Shown: positions 18,251 to 27,415, counted from the first letter of the stretch. The stretch is DNA of 59,727 nucleotides from Lysinibacillus parviboronicapiens (GCF_003049575.1 NZ_PYWI01000025.1:1-59727); one strand, 5' to 3'. The notes: generated by a model not told the origin, from the sequence alone. Made by a program: numbers and translations.

Positions 18251-18292
18251 GCCTTTTATGCATAAATACAAATTTGATGTAAAAACGCATCG

Positions 18293-19939
18293 TTAATCTT
18301 TATAGGAAACATGACGAGTTAATTGAAATTTTTGTATTTTCCGTACTAATGTAGATTGATCGCAGCCGAGTGCTTTTGCTGCTTGTCGTATGCTTGGATG
18401 TTCAGACAATGCTTGCTTAATCATTTGCTTTTCAAACGCAGCTACTTGCTCCTTTAATGTGCCAGCAAACGGTGTAGTTACAACATTCCCTTGACTATTT
18501 TGCTGTTGTGCTGTATTTTCTGTATCTCGCACAATAATGAGGTTACTATCTAACTCTTGTTGTACAGTGTTTGCCGTTATTTCCGGCTGGGTTGCTAATA
18601 AACAAATTCGTTCCACCATATTTTTGAGCTGCCGGACATTCCCTGGCCAATCATACCCCTCTAATATTTTCATAGCTGATGACTCAATCGTCCGATGGAT
18701 ACCATACTTTTCTCCAATTAAGGCTAAAAAATGATTGACCAGCGGAATTATATCTTTGCGACGTTGCCTTAAAGGAGGAATTTCAATCGGGATGATGTTT
18801 AAACGATAATATAAATCCTCACGGAAACCACCTTCCCTAACCATTTCCTGTAATTTTCGATTTGTCGCTGCAATTATGCGTACATCAATAGGAATAGGCT
18901 TTCCACTGCCAATACGCTGAACTTCAGATTCTTGTAGCACGCGCAATAATTTCGCCTGTAGCAGCAAAGGCATTTCACCAATTTCATCTAAAAAAACTGT
19001 GCCCCCTGATGCAATTTCAAATAATCCAGCTTTCCCTCCTTTGACTGCCCCTGTAAATGACCCTGCCTCATAGCCAAAAAGCTCCGATTCTAGTAATGTT
19101 TCAGGTATGGCACTACAGTTAATCGTTAATATTTGCTTATGGCTACGTCTACTATAAGCGTGAATGAGCTTTGTGATTTCTTCTTTACCAACACCCGATT
19201 CACCTCCGATTAACACGGTAGAATCTACTTCTGCAACCCTCATAACACGCTTTACAACTTGCATCATGGCGGGAGACACTGTAATTAAACTACTTTTTCT
19301 TGATTCTTTATTATGTAAGGCTTGTAGTTTATTTTTAAAAGTTTCATTTTGAACTTCTAATTTTTCTACTTCTTGTTCTAACAATTTTAGCTGTGTCATA
19401 TCACGTGTAATTGCTACAACGTATTGCAACTCGCCGTCTTCATCAAAAATTGGCTTACCAGAAACTAAAAAGCATTTTCCGTTAATGAACGTTTGCAAAA
19501 TGGTTACTTTTTCTTTTGATTCGATTACTTTCATCGATATGGAATCACTCATTAACCCTTCGTCTATTACGTCTTTTGCGTATCTTCCCATTAGATTCAT
19601 GCCGACAATTTCAATATCAATATCATTTTGAAATAATATTTTGCCGTTGCAGTCACAAATCGTAATGCCATCTGAAATGGAATTTAATACTTTATGTGAA
19701 AGAGGATTCATAAAATCAATATCGCTAAATTGCTTCAATGACCTTACATTAAATAAGTTGCCATTCGATGTTTCTAATACATGAACAAAATGACCTTCTG
19801 CCTCAAATGTTACTTTTCCTTTACAATATTCTTTTAGTATTTTTTCAAGGAGCTCTATTTGGATATCACTTTTTACAATCACTTCATGGTTTTTCATAAT
19901 AAAAAAATGTTCTGCATTATGAAGTTCTGTTATCGACAT
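18293..19939 (-). CDS. Sigma-54-dependent enhancer-binding activator (PAS-AAA+-HTH)
   Basis: A 548-residue activator. There is an N-terminal sensory region, then a PAS-like domain (LNSISDGITICDCNGKILFQ, about 120-230). The AAA+ domain follows: Walker A GGESGVGKEEITKLI, the sigma-54 loop as GSFTGA (a usual variant of GAFTGA) and FLDEIGEMPLLLQAKLLRVL. A Fis-type C-terminal HTH is seen at SIRQAAKALGCDQSTLVRKI. ATG 19939 has GGGAGG 11 bases upstream; longer versions begin inside the adjoining repeat and are unlikely. It presumably binds the 18216-18250 dyad and activates the aminotransferase operon and the permease with SigL. The inducing ligand is unknown. Confidence 0.92.
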   Translation of the reverse strand: MSITELHNAEHFFIMKNHEVIVKSDIQIELLEKILKEYCKGKVTFEAEGHFVHVLETSNGNLFNVRSLKQFSDIDFMNPLSHKVLNSISDGITICDCNGKILFQNDIDIEIVGMNLMGRYAKDVIDEGLMSDSISMKVIESKEKVTILQTFINGKCFLVSGKPIFDEDGELQYVVAITRDMTQLKLLEQEVEKLEVQNETFKNKLQALHNKESRKSSLITVSPAMMQVVKRVMRVAEVDSTVLIGGESGVGKEEITKLIHAYSRRSHKQILTINCSAIPETLLESELFGYEAGSFTGAVKGGKAGLFEIASGGTVFLDEIGEMPLLLQAKLLRVLQESEVQRIGSGKPIPIDVRIIAATNRKLQEMVREGGFREDLYYRLNIIPIEIPPLRQRRKDIIPLVNHFLALIGEKYGIHRTIESSAMKILEGYDWPGNVRQLKNMVERICLLATQPEITANTVQQELDSNLIIVRDTENTAQQQNSQGNVVTTPFAGTLKEQVAAFEKQMIKQALSEHPSIRQAAKALGCDQSTLVRKIQKFQLTRHVSYKD

Positions 19940-19961
19940 ATAGGCCACATCCTCCCAAACT

Positions 19962-20216
19962 TGAAGAGGCTGGGACAAAAGAGAAAAAGTGTTGATGTCC
20001 GCTACGGCGGACGCTTTCCGGGGGGCGTGGCCTGAGCCTGTAGTCTCAGGCGTCACGCTAATCCCCCAGGAGTCGCCTCCTCGCTACCTCACTTCTGAAT
20101 TTTATTTATGCCAAAAGGAAGAACGTCTAAATTTTTCTTCATTTTTAGATAGCAAAAATTTAATAACGCCTTTGCTCCTCTTTCTTAAAATTAAAAGTTA
20201 TGTCCCAGCCTCTTCA
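19962..20216. repeat. MITE-like element with GAGGCTGGGACA terminal inverted repeats (copy A)
   Basis: The ends share the 16-base inverted repeat TGAAGAGGCTGGGACA. The interior has a GC-rich hairpin block (GTCCGCTACGGCGGAC, GCCTGAGCC-N-CAGGC) and an AT-rich block with CCAAAAGGAAGAACGTC. Copy B at 29635-29936 carries the same blocks in inverted order. No ORF is conserved; such elements sit between genes and can end transcription. Confidence 0.85.
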
Positions 20217-20232
20217 TCTTCAAGATAATATT

Positions 20233-21651
20233 CTACTCTGAAATTAATTTTTCCTCTATTTGTTCCACTGGGCGTCTTGAAGAGACTTTCCGCATAATAA
20301 AGAACAGCACAATAGAACCAATCAACACTAATGTGCTTAAGTAGAACTGAGGGCGTAAAGATTCAATGATCATTTGGCATAAATAGACAACTGTTAAAAT
20401 ACCGATTGTGACATATGATAGATATGGAAATAACCACATTTTAATGGATAATCGCTCGCCTGAAACATTATCATAATAACGCCGAAATCGAATTTGCGAA
20501 ATCGCTATGAAAATATACACAACAATCATTAATCCCCCAACGCAGTTACCTAAAAAATAGAAGATGACTTCAGGAGAAATGAAGTATAGCATCGCACAAA
20601 TATACGCTACAACTGTACTACCGATAATAGCTGGTACAGGTGCGCCGCGACGATTTTTAATGTACGAAAAAATTTTCGGCGCATTGCCTTGGCGCGCCAT
20701 TTCAAGTAACATACGTGAACTCGTATAAAGTGCTGAATTTAATACAGAGATTAATGAAATGAAAATAACCACTTGAATAATTTGAGCAGCAATCGGAAGC
20801 CCAGCTATTGTTAAAATATTTGCATAAGGCGCTGCCAACAATTTTGAATCATTCCATGGTAAAATCATAATCATAATTGCTACTGAACCCACGAAAAATA
20901 AACCTAAACGGAATACGACATTTCGAATGGCACGAACAATATTTTTCGCAGGATTATCAGACTCTGCCGCTGCGATAGCTGCAACCTCAGCACCACATAT
21001 GGAGAAAATCACGAATACGATCGCCGTTAGAATCGGTACAATACCATTTGGTGCAAAGCCGCCGTAACCAGTTAAAATGCCAAGTCCCTTTGGCTCATAA
21101 TTGGGCCATATGCCGAATATCATCGCTGTTCCAACAACTAAGAATACGATTATAGCCATAACTTTAATGAATGATAACCAGTATTCAAACTCCCCAAATG
21201 ATTTTACGGAATATATATTAATGATTGTCATTAATAATGTGACACCTACACTACCCACCCAAATCGGTATAACTGGAAACCAATTATGCAACATGCCTCC
21301 AATTAACGCAGCTTCTAATCCTACAATAAATACCCAGCTTGCCCAATATAGCCAACCAACTGTAAAACCTGCCCATGGACCAATATACTTCCCTGCATAT
21401 GAAGCAAATGAACCTAACTCTACCGAACCACCAGATTTCTTTCCTAATACTATTTCTCCAGCTGCCATTTCACCAACCATCTGCATGACTAAGACAATGA
21501 GTAAACATGCAATCGCGTAAGAGACAACTGCTGCAGGACCTGTGCTTAAAATATTTTTTCCAGTACCAACGAATAACCCTGTGCCAATTACCCCACCGAT
21601 AGAAATCATCGTAATATGCCGCGTCCTTAGTGATTTTTGCAAAGTTCCCAT
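20233..21651 (-). CDS. Amino-acid permease (APC superfamily, GabP-like)
   Basis: A 472-residue, about 12-helix amino-acid transporter of the AAT family. The first helix is RHITMISIGGVIGTGLFVGT, matching the G[VI]GTGLF signature; other family segments are GSFASYAGKYIGPWAGFTVG and a later SVLNSALYTSSRMLLEMARQ. Start ATG 21651 follows AAGGGGTGG. A longer ORF extending to 21972 runs through the inverted repeat and is not the gene. Its sigma-54 promoter (21726-21742) matches the aminotransferase promoter, so it very likely imports the substrate of that operon. GABA, beta-alanine or another amino acid are candidates. Confidence 0.9.
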   Translation of the reverse strand: MGTLQKSLRTRHITMISIGGVIGTGLFVGTGKNILSTGPAAVVSYAIACLLIVLVMQMVGEMAAGEIVLGKKSGGSVELGSFASYAGKYIGPWAGFTVGWLYWASWVFIVGLEAALIGGMLHNWFPVIPIWVGSVGVTLLMTIINIYSVKSFGEFEYWLSFIKVMAIIVFLVVGTAMIFGIWPNYEPKGLGILTGYGGFAPNGIVPILTAIVFVIFSICGAEVAAIAAAESDNPAKNIVRAIRNVVFRLGLFFVGSVAIMIMILPWNDSKLLAAPYANILTIAGLPIAAQIIQVVIFISLISVLNSALYTSSRMLLEMARQGNAPKIFSYIKNRRGAPVPAIIGSTVVAYICAMLYFISPEVIFYFLGNCVGGLMIVVYIFIAISQIRFRRYYDNVSGERLSIKMWLFPYLSYVTIGILTVVYLCQMIIESLRPQFYLSTLVLIGSIVLFFIMRKVSSRRPVEQIEEKLISE

Positions 21652-21725
21652 TAAACCACCCCTTAGTGTTTTTATGTAGACATTTACTAGCACCTTCTCT
21701 CTAATCCAATGTCTTCTGTTTAATG

Positions 21726-21742
21726 AGCAATTTTGATGCCAA
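21726..21742 (-). promoter_or_regulatory. Sigma-54 (-24/-12) promoter of the permease
   Basis: Minus strand TTGGCATCAAAATTGCT, the same -24 and -12 elements and spacing as the aminotransferase promoter. It lies about 75 bases before the start codon. No upstream dyad like that at 18216-18250 was found; the region where one would be expected is occupied by the inverted repeat. Confidence 0.8.
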
Positions 21743-21802
21743 AATCTACTTATCACAAAAAATAAGCTAAATAAATTCATCAATTTCGCCTTGGCATAAT
21801 TG

Positions 21803-21974
21803 CGTCCGGATTTTGAATTGTGCTCTTTGTAGGAAGTACACCTAAAACCGTCACTTCCTGTGACAACGGTTAACTGACCTGCATCGGTAAAAACGCCACG
21901 TCCTATGGCATTACCGAAATGACTGACATCGTGTCGGCCCTCGTGCAGGCCTCCTTTCAAAATCCGTAACATCC
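21803..21974 (-). repeat. Right copy of the ~160-bp inverted repeat
   Basis: Inverted match of 13871-14030. It contains about 14 extra bases (around 21938-21951) that the left copy lacks. It sits between the permease promoter and the 36-bp tandem array. An ORF can be read through it into the permease, but that N-terminal extension has no transporter character. Confidence 0.9.
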
Positions 21975-22087
21975 ACCGTAGGCTGGCTTTAGGCCAACAG
22001 ATGTTTTTTGTGCGAAAGTGTAGTGCTAACGTAGCGGCAAAACATGATGTTGGTCACTCAGTCGTGTGTCGTTGTTGTTGTTGCTTT

Positions 22088-22427
22088 CGCACAGATAAAA
22101 CCGTGTTGCTGTCGCTTCGCTTTCGCACAGATAAAACCGTGTTGCTGTCGCTTCGCTCTCGCACAGATAAAAACCGTGTTGCTGTCGCTTCGCTTTCGCA
22201 CAGATAAAACCGTGTTGCTGTCGCTTCGCTCTCGCACAGATAAAAACCGTGTTGCTGTCGCTTCGCTCTCGCACAGATAAAAACCGTGTTGCTGTCGCTT
22301 CGCTCTCGCACAGATAAAACCGTGTTGCTGTCGCTTCGCTTTTGCACAGATAAAACCGTGTTGCTGTCGCTTCGCTTTCGCACAGATAAAACCGTGTTGC
22401 TGTCGCTTCGCTTTCGCACAGATAAAT
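22088..22427 (-). repeat. Tandem array of about nine 36/37-bp repeats
   Basis: Ten occurrences of CACAGATAAA alternate with nine of GTGTTGCTGTCGCTTCGCT, with no unique spacers. Units carry CTTTCG, CTCTCG or CTTTTG, and the A-run is four or five bases; three of the four CTCTCG units carry the longer A-run. Because 36 is divisible by three, every frame stays open over long runs, but the predicted 12-residue peptide repeats are artefacts. The core is shared with the array at 13666-13772. Confidence 0.9.
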
Positions 22428-22732
22428 TGCCACAGGACGTGGCGTTCTTAGACTGAGTTCCTCTATTTCAGTAGGTGTTTAGACATCCACTGAAAAGGAA
22501 CCACATCAGCTTTCATCTCACCACCTTCAAAGGTGGGCGTATTCTGTATCTACCGCTACGCTTTCGATACAAAAAACATTTGCTGAATGAAGATAAAAAA
22601 TGAGGAAACGATTCTACATCTCTAGAGTGTTTGATGTGAAAATAGTAAATTAGGATAATTTGATGATACATTCTATGGTAAATCCGAATTTTTGATGCGA
22701 AATCGCATCATTGATATTTTATTTACATCATA
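22428..22732. other. Mosaic of repeat fragments before sigL
   Basis: It contains ACAGGACGTGGCGTTCTTAG (related to blocks in the inverted repeats and at 27470), a hairpin TTTCAGT-N-ACTGAAA near 22466-22494, a CCACCTT-AAGGTGG hairpin near 22522-22536, and a block CGAAAGCGTAGCGG on the minus strand. A short palindrome GATGCGAAATCGCATC lies at about 22694-22709 just after the sigL stop. No gene is seen. Confidence 0.5.
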
Positions 22733-24070
22733 TTATCCATAAGCTCGATTAAATGAGCTCATAATATTCATTTCCTCTCTATACTTCGCCACTGTACGTC
22801 TGGAAATTTGTATACCTTCTGTACATAATATATTTGTAATTTGTTGATCAGCTAATGGGTTTTGTTTGTCTTCTCTCTCAATAAGTTGTTTTAGCCGTTT
22901 CTTAATATACATAATAGAATCCATTTTCCCGGAAGTATTCATGAGACCTTTTGTAAAAAAGGATTGTAATGCATAAATGCCATGGGGTACTTGTATATAC
23001 TTCCCACGAATAGCTCGACTAATCGTCGACTCATGAACACCTAATACTCCTGCTACATCTTTTAAACGCATAGGCTTTATTGCTTCTAGACCGTCTATAA
23101 AAAAATCCTCCTGTAGTTGAACAAACCATCTTGCTAATTCGTAAAGTGTTTTATCTCGCTGTTCAATTCCTTGTAGTAACGCGAGTGCGTCTTTTATTGA
23201 ATCCCGGTAGTAGGTTTTATAATTCAGATCATTTTTGAGTAAAGTTACGTAGCTTTCATCAATCGAAACGGAAGGTAAATAGTGCCGATTCAATTTGATA
23301 ATCCATTCTTCCTCTATTTTCTTTACTTCTATATCTGGATTGACGTATGGAATCGTTTCCAATTTATCGCCTACAATTATCGGCTTTAATTTTTTTATAT
23401 AGTGAACGGCTTTTTTCACTTCTTGCAGAGGTATATTGTATTTTTTGCTTAACTGTTTAAACGCCTGCGCTGCTACTAACTCTAAATCTGAACTTATAAA
23501 TTGTGAAGCTATTATAGGGGCAAACTGGTCATTGTCCAATTGAATGAGTAAGTATTCTTTATAGCTTCGTGCGCCTACTCCAACTGGCTCAAAAGTTTGA
23601 AGTAAATCCAATATTGCTTCTACATGCGATAAGGTTGTTTTATATTTTTGAGCTACAATCTCTAACTCTACATCTAAAAATAAACGGTCATCTAAGGATT
23701 GAATTAAAAACTTTAAAATTCTCAAGTCAACAGACGATAGGTTTTTGTGCATAGGCACTTGTTCGAGCAAAAACTGCTCATAGCTTTCTTTTTCAGCAAG
23801 CTTCATCTCAATGATGTTAAATTGGTCATTTCTTGATACATCATATGGCAAAGAAAAGGTGTTAAAGGAACAGCTTGCTAACTGCATGATTTCCTCATAT
23901 TGTCTTTTTGCTTCTGCGTCAGTTACAACTATCAGTGGATTTTCATTGGCTTTTTCATAAATGTATTGCTCTAGCTCATTAGCCGAATATTGCAGTATTT
24001 CTAAATGTTGCACAAGTTGTGCAGATAATACTTGTGTGACTTTTTGCGAAGTTTTGATAGTCATTTGCAT
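22733..24070 (-). CDS. sigL: RNA polymerase sigma-54 factor
   Basis: A 445-residue sigma-54 (RpoN/SigL). The N-terminal activator-interaction region contains TQVLSAQLVQHLEILQYSANEL. A core-binding domain follows, then an HTH DVAGVLGVHESTISRAIRGK, and finally the RpoN box ISRRTVAKYREEMNI. GGGGGTG lies about eight bases before the ATG at 24070, which is chosen over nearby ATG and TTG codons. It directs RNA polymerase to -24/-12 promoters and needs an AAA+ activator. Two such promoters and an activator gene lie in the adjacent cluster, an unusual physical linkage of the factor with part of its regulon. Confidence 0.95.
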   Translation of the reverse strand: MQMTIKTSQKVTQVLSAQLVQHLEILQYSANELEQYIYEKANENPLIVVTDAEAKRQYEEIMQLASCSFNTFSLPYDVSRNDQFNIIEMKLAEKESYEQFLLEQVPMHKNLSSVDLRILKFLIQSLDDRLFLDVELEIVAQKYKTTLSHVEAILDLLQTFEPVGVGARSYKEYLLIQLDNDQFAPIIASQFISSDLELVAAQAFKQLSKKYNIPLQEVKKAVHYIKKLKPIIVGDKLETIPYVNPDIEVKKIEEEWIIKLNRHYLPSVSIDESYVTLLKNDLNYKTYYRDSIKDALALLQGIEQRDKTLYELARWFVQLQEDFFIDGLEAIKPMRLKDVAGVLGVHESTISRAIRGKYIQVPHGIYALQSFFTKGLMNTSGKMDSIMYIKKRLKQLIEREDKQNPLADQQITNILCTEGIQISRRTVAKYREEMNIMSSFNRAYG

Positions 24071-24341
24071 ACCACACACCCCCAAAACAGAATTTTCTAC
24101 ATCGTAACATGTTTATTCTGTTATTTTCTATTTTTTCAAAAATTGAATATTTTTCACTGTTGTTTTTGAAAGGGATTTTATTTCAACTTCAGAATTCTAC
24201 CCTTGCATAATAACAGTTACTGTTTCCCCTCCACTAAAAATCATATTCTTCAAAATAAATAAAATATAATGATAGAATTTTCTAATTATTCTAAAAAACA
24301 ATTGACTTATTCTCATAACACCCCATAAAATACACATATAA

Positions 24342-24357
24342 TGTAATAGTTATTACA
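24342..24357. promoter_or_regulatory. Palindromic operator at the acyl-CoA operon promoter
   Basis: TGTAATA-GT-TATTACA, perfect 7-bp arms, directly abutting a TATAAT (24337-24342). It is well placed for repression at the transcription start. The IclR protein at 28863 is a candidate binder, but a TetR/GntR-type regulator elsewhere is equally possible. Confidence 0.55.
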
Positions 24358-24382
24358 ATACGGTAAAGGGAGGAGTCGTAAA

Positions 24383-25537
24383 ATGTTTCATTTACCAACT
24401 GTGCAATTTACAGAAGAGCAGGAACAATTTCGTTTAGAAGTTCGCGCGTTTTTACAGCAAGAACTAGCAAATGGCACCTTCACACCAAAGTGTGACTCAT
24501 GGTTAAGCGGTGATGACCCTAAGTTTTCAAAATTAATCGGGAAAAAAGGATGGATTGGTATAACTTGGCCAAAAAAATATGGCGGTCAAGAACGCAGTAC
24601 AATCGATCGCTACATTTTAACCGAGGAGTTTTTAGCTATCGGTGCACCTGTTGCAGCGCATTGGTTTGCCGATCGTCAAACTGGTCCCTTGCTTTTACGT
24701 TATGGGACTGAAGAACAACGTCAATTTTTCTTACCACAAATTGTGAATGGGGAATGCTACTTTGGGATTGGTTTAAGCGAACCAAATAGTGGCTCTGACT
24801 TAGCATCTGTAAGTACACGCGCTGAAAAAGTAGAAGGTGGTTGGATTGTAAATGGCCAAAAAATTTGGACGAGTAACGCTCATCTTTGTCATTATATGGT
24901 CACTTTAGTGCGAACGAGTCCATTTGATGGAAAAAATAAACATGCGGGAATGAGCCAACTTATTGTCGATTTACAGGCAGATGGTATAACCGTTGTACCG
25001 ATTAAGTTTTTGACAGGGGAACATCATTACAATGAAGTGTTCTTTGAAAATGTCTTTGTACCTGACAATATGGTTGTAGGGGCAATCGGTAATGGCTGGG
25101 CTCAGGGATTAGCAGAGCTCGCTTTTGAGCGCAGTGGCCCTGAACGTATTTTAAGCACTTTCCCACTCCTTGATGAACTTATTCAAAAACTGAAATATCA
25201 AAACAATAGAGAAGGATTAAAACAAGCATCTAAAGTTGTGGCACGTCTATGGAGCTTGCGTAACCTTTCAATAGGTGTGGCACAGCTATTAGAATCCGGT
25301 GAAGGGGATGACGTGTCGATCCCTGCTGCCCTTGTAAAAGCTCTTGGGACGAAGTTCGAACAAAGTATTCCTGAAATTACACGCTTATTAGTGCAAACCT
25401 ATCCAACACTTGATGCCCAACGTAAAATTGATCGCTTAATGGCGGAATCGATTTTACATGCGCCAGGCTTTACAATTCGCGGAGGAACTTCAGAAGTACT
25501 ATATGGTGTGGTGGCGAAAGGGGTTGTAGCACAATGA
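24383..25537 (+). CDS. Acyl-CoA dehydrogenase, subunit 1
   Basis: A 384-residue acyl-CoA dehydrogenase. Visible are the middle-domain flavin and substrate motif FGIGLSEPNSGSDLASVSTR, the IWTSNAHLCHYMVTLVRT strand region and the C-terminal flavin-contact segment IRGGTSEVLYGVVAKG. GGGAGG precedes the ATG. The stop overlaps the next gene by four bases (ATGA), and that gene encodes a shorter, more divergent relative. This arrangement is typical of heteromeric alpha2beta2 dehydrogenases that act on bulky acyl-CoAs. The substrate is unknown. Confidence 0.88.
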   Translation: MFHLPTVQFTEEQEQFRLEVRAFLQQELANGTFTPKCDSWLSGDDPKFSKLIGKKGWIGITWPKKYGGQERSTIDRYILTEEFLAIGAPVAAHWFADRQTGPLLLRYGTEEQRQFFLPQIVNGECYFGIGLSEPNSGSDLASVSTRAEKVEGGWIVNGQKIWTSNAHLCHYMVTLVRTSPFDGKNKHAGMSQLIVDLQADGITVVPIKFLTGEHHYNEVFFENVFVPDNMVVGAIGNGWAQGLAELAFERSGPERILSTFPLLDELIQKLKYQNNREGLKQASKVVARLWSLRNLSIGVAQLLESGEGDDVSIPAALVKALGTKFEQSIPEITRLLVQTYPTLDAQRKIDRLMAESILHAPGFTIRGGTSEVLYGVVAKGVVAQ

Positions 25538-26616
25538 GTGACATGAAAGACATGATTGTAGATGTTGTAGAACGCATGTTAAAAGAAAATGTAGATAAAG
25601 ATTTGGTCGATACCGTAGAACAAGGTAGATGGGCACCTGAAGTATGGAATATGTTTAAAGAAAACGAGATAACAGCGGTTGCCATTACGGAAGACAATGG
25701 CGGTGCAGGGGGCGATTTAGAGGATCTACTAAATATCGTTCGATTAACAGGGAAATATGCTGCTCCGATTCCATTTACTGAAACAACTTTAGCAAATTAT
25801 TTATTGGAATTGACAAACTTACAGGTGAAAGATGATTTGGCGACGTATATGCTCTCTGCTGATCAAGCCTACACGCTAGTGAACGGAAAACTAACAGGTG
25901 AAGCGAGTCAGATTCCTTGGGCGCGTCATTCAAAATACTTGGTGACACTTGCGGAAAGCGTAGAAGGTATTCATCTAGTAGAAGTAGATTTAAAGCAAGC
26001 TGAAATTACACCAGGTACAAATTTAGCAAGTGAACCGCGTGATACAGTGAAATTTAATAACCTAGATATTTCACAAGTATCTGTTGTGTTATCCCCTGAT
26101 CATATTCGTACTATGAAAACACTTGAAACAGCCTTTCAATTAGCACGGATGACGGGTGCTATCGACAAAATTAACGACTTAACGGTTCAATATACGAAAG
26201 AGCGTGAGCAATTTGGACGTCCAATTCACCGCTTCCAGCTCGTTCAGCAGCATATCGTACAATTAGCAGGTGAAACCGTTGTCGCTTTAGCGGCATTTAA
26301 TAATGTAACAGATGCCCTTCTTGCGCATTGTCAAAATAATGAGACGGCTTATGCACGCATTCGTTTTGAAGAAATCATTCAAACCATAGCGACCACTTCC
26401 CATCAAGTGCACGCTGCCATTGGTACGACACATGAACATAGCCTGCACCAATATACGCGTAGACTTTGGTCATGGCGTGATGAAGGAACTAACATCTCGT
26501 ATTGGACTGATTTTGTTGCTACACAACTACTAGAAAATAGTGGTGATAGCCTATGGGCGTACTTAACTGAAACAAAAATACCCACGACTATAGAAGGAGT
26601 GATTTTTAATGGCTGA
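25534..26616 (+). CDS. Acyl-CoA dehydrogenase, subunit 2
   Basis: A 360-residue acyl-CoA dehydrogenase-like protein translated from an ATG that overlaps the previous stop codon. The family is seen in ITEDNGGAGGDLEDLL, YTKEREQFGRPIHRFQLVQQH and the C-terminal helical part, but the canonical middle-domain flavin motif is not evident. It is likely the second chain of a heteromeric enzyme with the upstream subunit rather than an independent dehydrogenase. It would introduce the C2-C3 double bond that the next enzyme hydrates. It could also act alone on a different acyl-CoA. Confidence 0.82.
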   Translation: MSDMKDMIVDVVERMLKENVDKDLVDTVEQGRWAPEVWNMFKENEITAVAITEDNGGAGGDLEDLLNIVRLTGKYAAPIPFTETTLANYLLELTNLQVKDDLATYMLSADQAYTLVNGKLTGEASQIPWARHSKYLVTLAESVEGIHLVEVDLKQAEITPGTNLASEPRDTVKFNNLDISQVSVVLSPDHIRTMKTLETAFQLARMTGAIDKINDLTVQYTKEREQFGRPIHRFQLVQQHIVQLAGETVVALAAFNNVTDALLAHCQNNETAYARIRFEEIIQTIATTSHQVHAAIGTTHEHSLHQYTRRLWSWRDEGTNISYWTDFVATQLLENSGDSLWAYLTETKIPTTIEGVIFNG

Positions 26617-27415
26617 TTTACTATTTGAAGTGAACGATTATATTGCAACGATTACGTTAAATCGACCTGAAGCATATAACGCCTTCAGCGAAGAAATGAT
26701 TACGGAGTGGATTAAAGCACTTGAAACGGTCCGTGATTCGGATGATATTCGTGTCGTAATCGTGAAAGGCAACGGAAAATCATTTTGTGCAGGAGGCGAT
26801 ATTAAAGCGATGCAAGCAGGGGCAGGATTTTTCCAAAGTGAAGAAGACCTCTCTTCTACAGGTTTAGCACGCAAAAATTCGCTTTGGAAAAAGATTCAAC
26901 GGATTCCCCTTCTGCTTGAAGAAATTGATAAGCCCGTCATTGCACAAGTTCATGGCTTCGCAATGGGTGCAGGCCTGGATATGGCTTTAATGTGTGATAT
27001 TCGTATTACCGCGAAATCAACAAAGATTTCAGAAAGCTATATAAACGTAGCAATTGTACCAGGCGATGGTGGCGCTTATTATTTACCGAAACTAATAGGC
27101 CTCGACCAAGCATTGGACATGTTCTGGACAGCTCGCATATTAACCGCTGATGAAGCAAAAGACAAAGGTGTTGTCACATTTGTTGTGGAAGACCATGAGC
27201 TCGAGGAATACACATTAAATTATGCTAAAGAATTAGCGAGTCGCCCAACCACTACCTTACAATTCATTAAACGCGCAGTATATCAAAGTCAAAAGATGGA
27301 TTTGCGTACTTCTCTTGACTACATTTCATCACAAATGGCCATTGTAACAGAGCTCGATGACTTTAAAGAAGGTGTAAGTGCAGTCGTAGAAAAACGCAAG
27401 CCTATTTATAATTGA
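26609..27415 (+). CDS. Enoyl-CoA hydratase / isomerase family protein
   Basis: A 268-residue crotonase-fold protein. It carries the oxyanion-hole segment SFCAGGDIKAMQAG, HGFAMGAGLDMALMCDI, and the active-site segment NVAIVPGDGGAYYLPKLIG. The start overlaps the previous gene by eight bases, so the three genes are translationally coupled. It would hydrate (or isomerise) the enoyl-CoA formed by the dehydrogenase pair. The crotonase family covers many reactions, and the exact one cannot be told from sequence. Confidence 0.88.
   Translation: MADLLFEVNDYIATITLNRPEAYNAFSEEMITEWIKALETVRDSDDIRVVIVKGNGKSFCAGGDIKAMQAGAGFFQSEEDLSSTGLARKNSLWKKIQRIPLLLEEIDKPVIAQVHGFAMGAGLDMALMCDIRITAKSTKISESYINVAIVPGDGGAYYLPKLIGLDQALDMFWTARILTADEAKDKGVVTFVVEDHELEEYTLNYAKELASRPTTTLQFIKRAVYQSQKMDLRTSLDYISSQMAIVTELDDFKEGVSAVVEKRKPIYN

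Noticed and set aside
22088..22427. CRISPR array
   Set aside because: Repeats are contiguous and there are no unique spacers; no cas genes are nearby.
22001..22433. Overlapping 68-135-codon ORFs on both strands with 12-residue peptide repeats
   Set aside because: They arise because the 36-bp array keeps all frames open. There is no ribosome site, and composition is set by the repeat.
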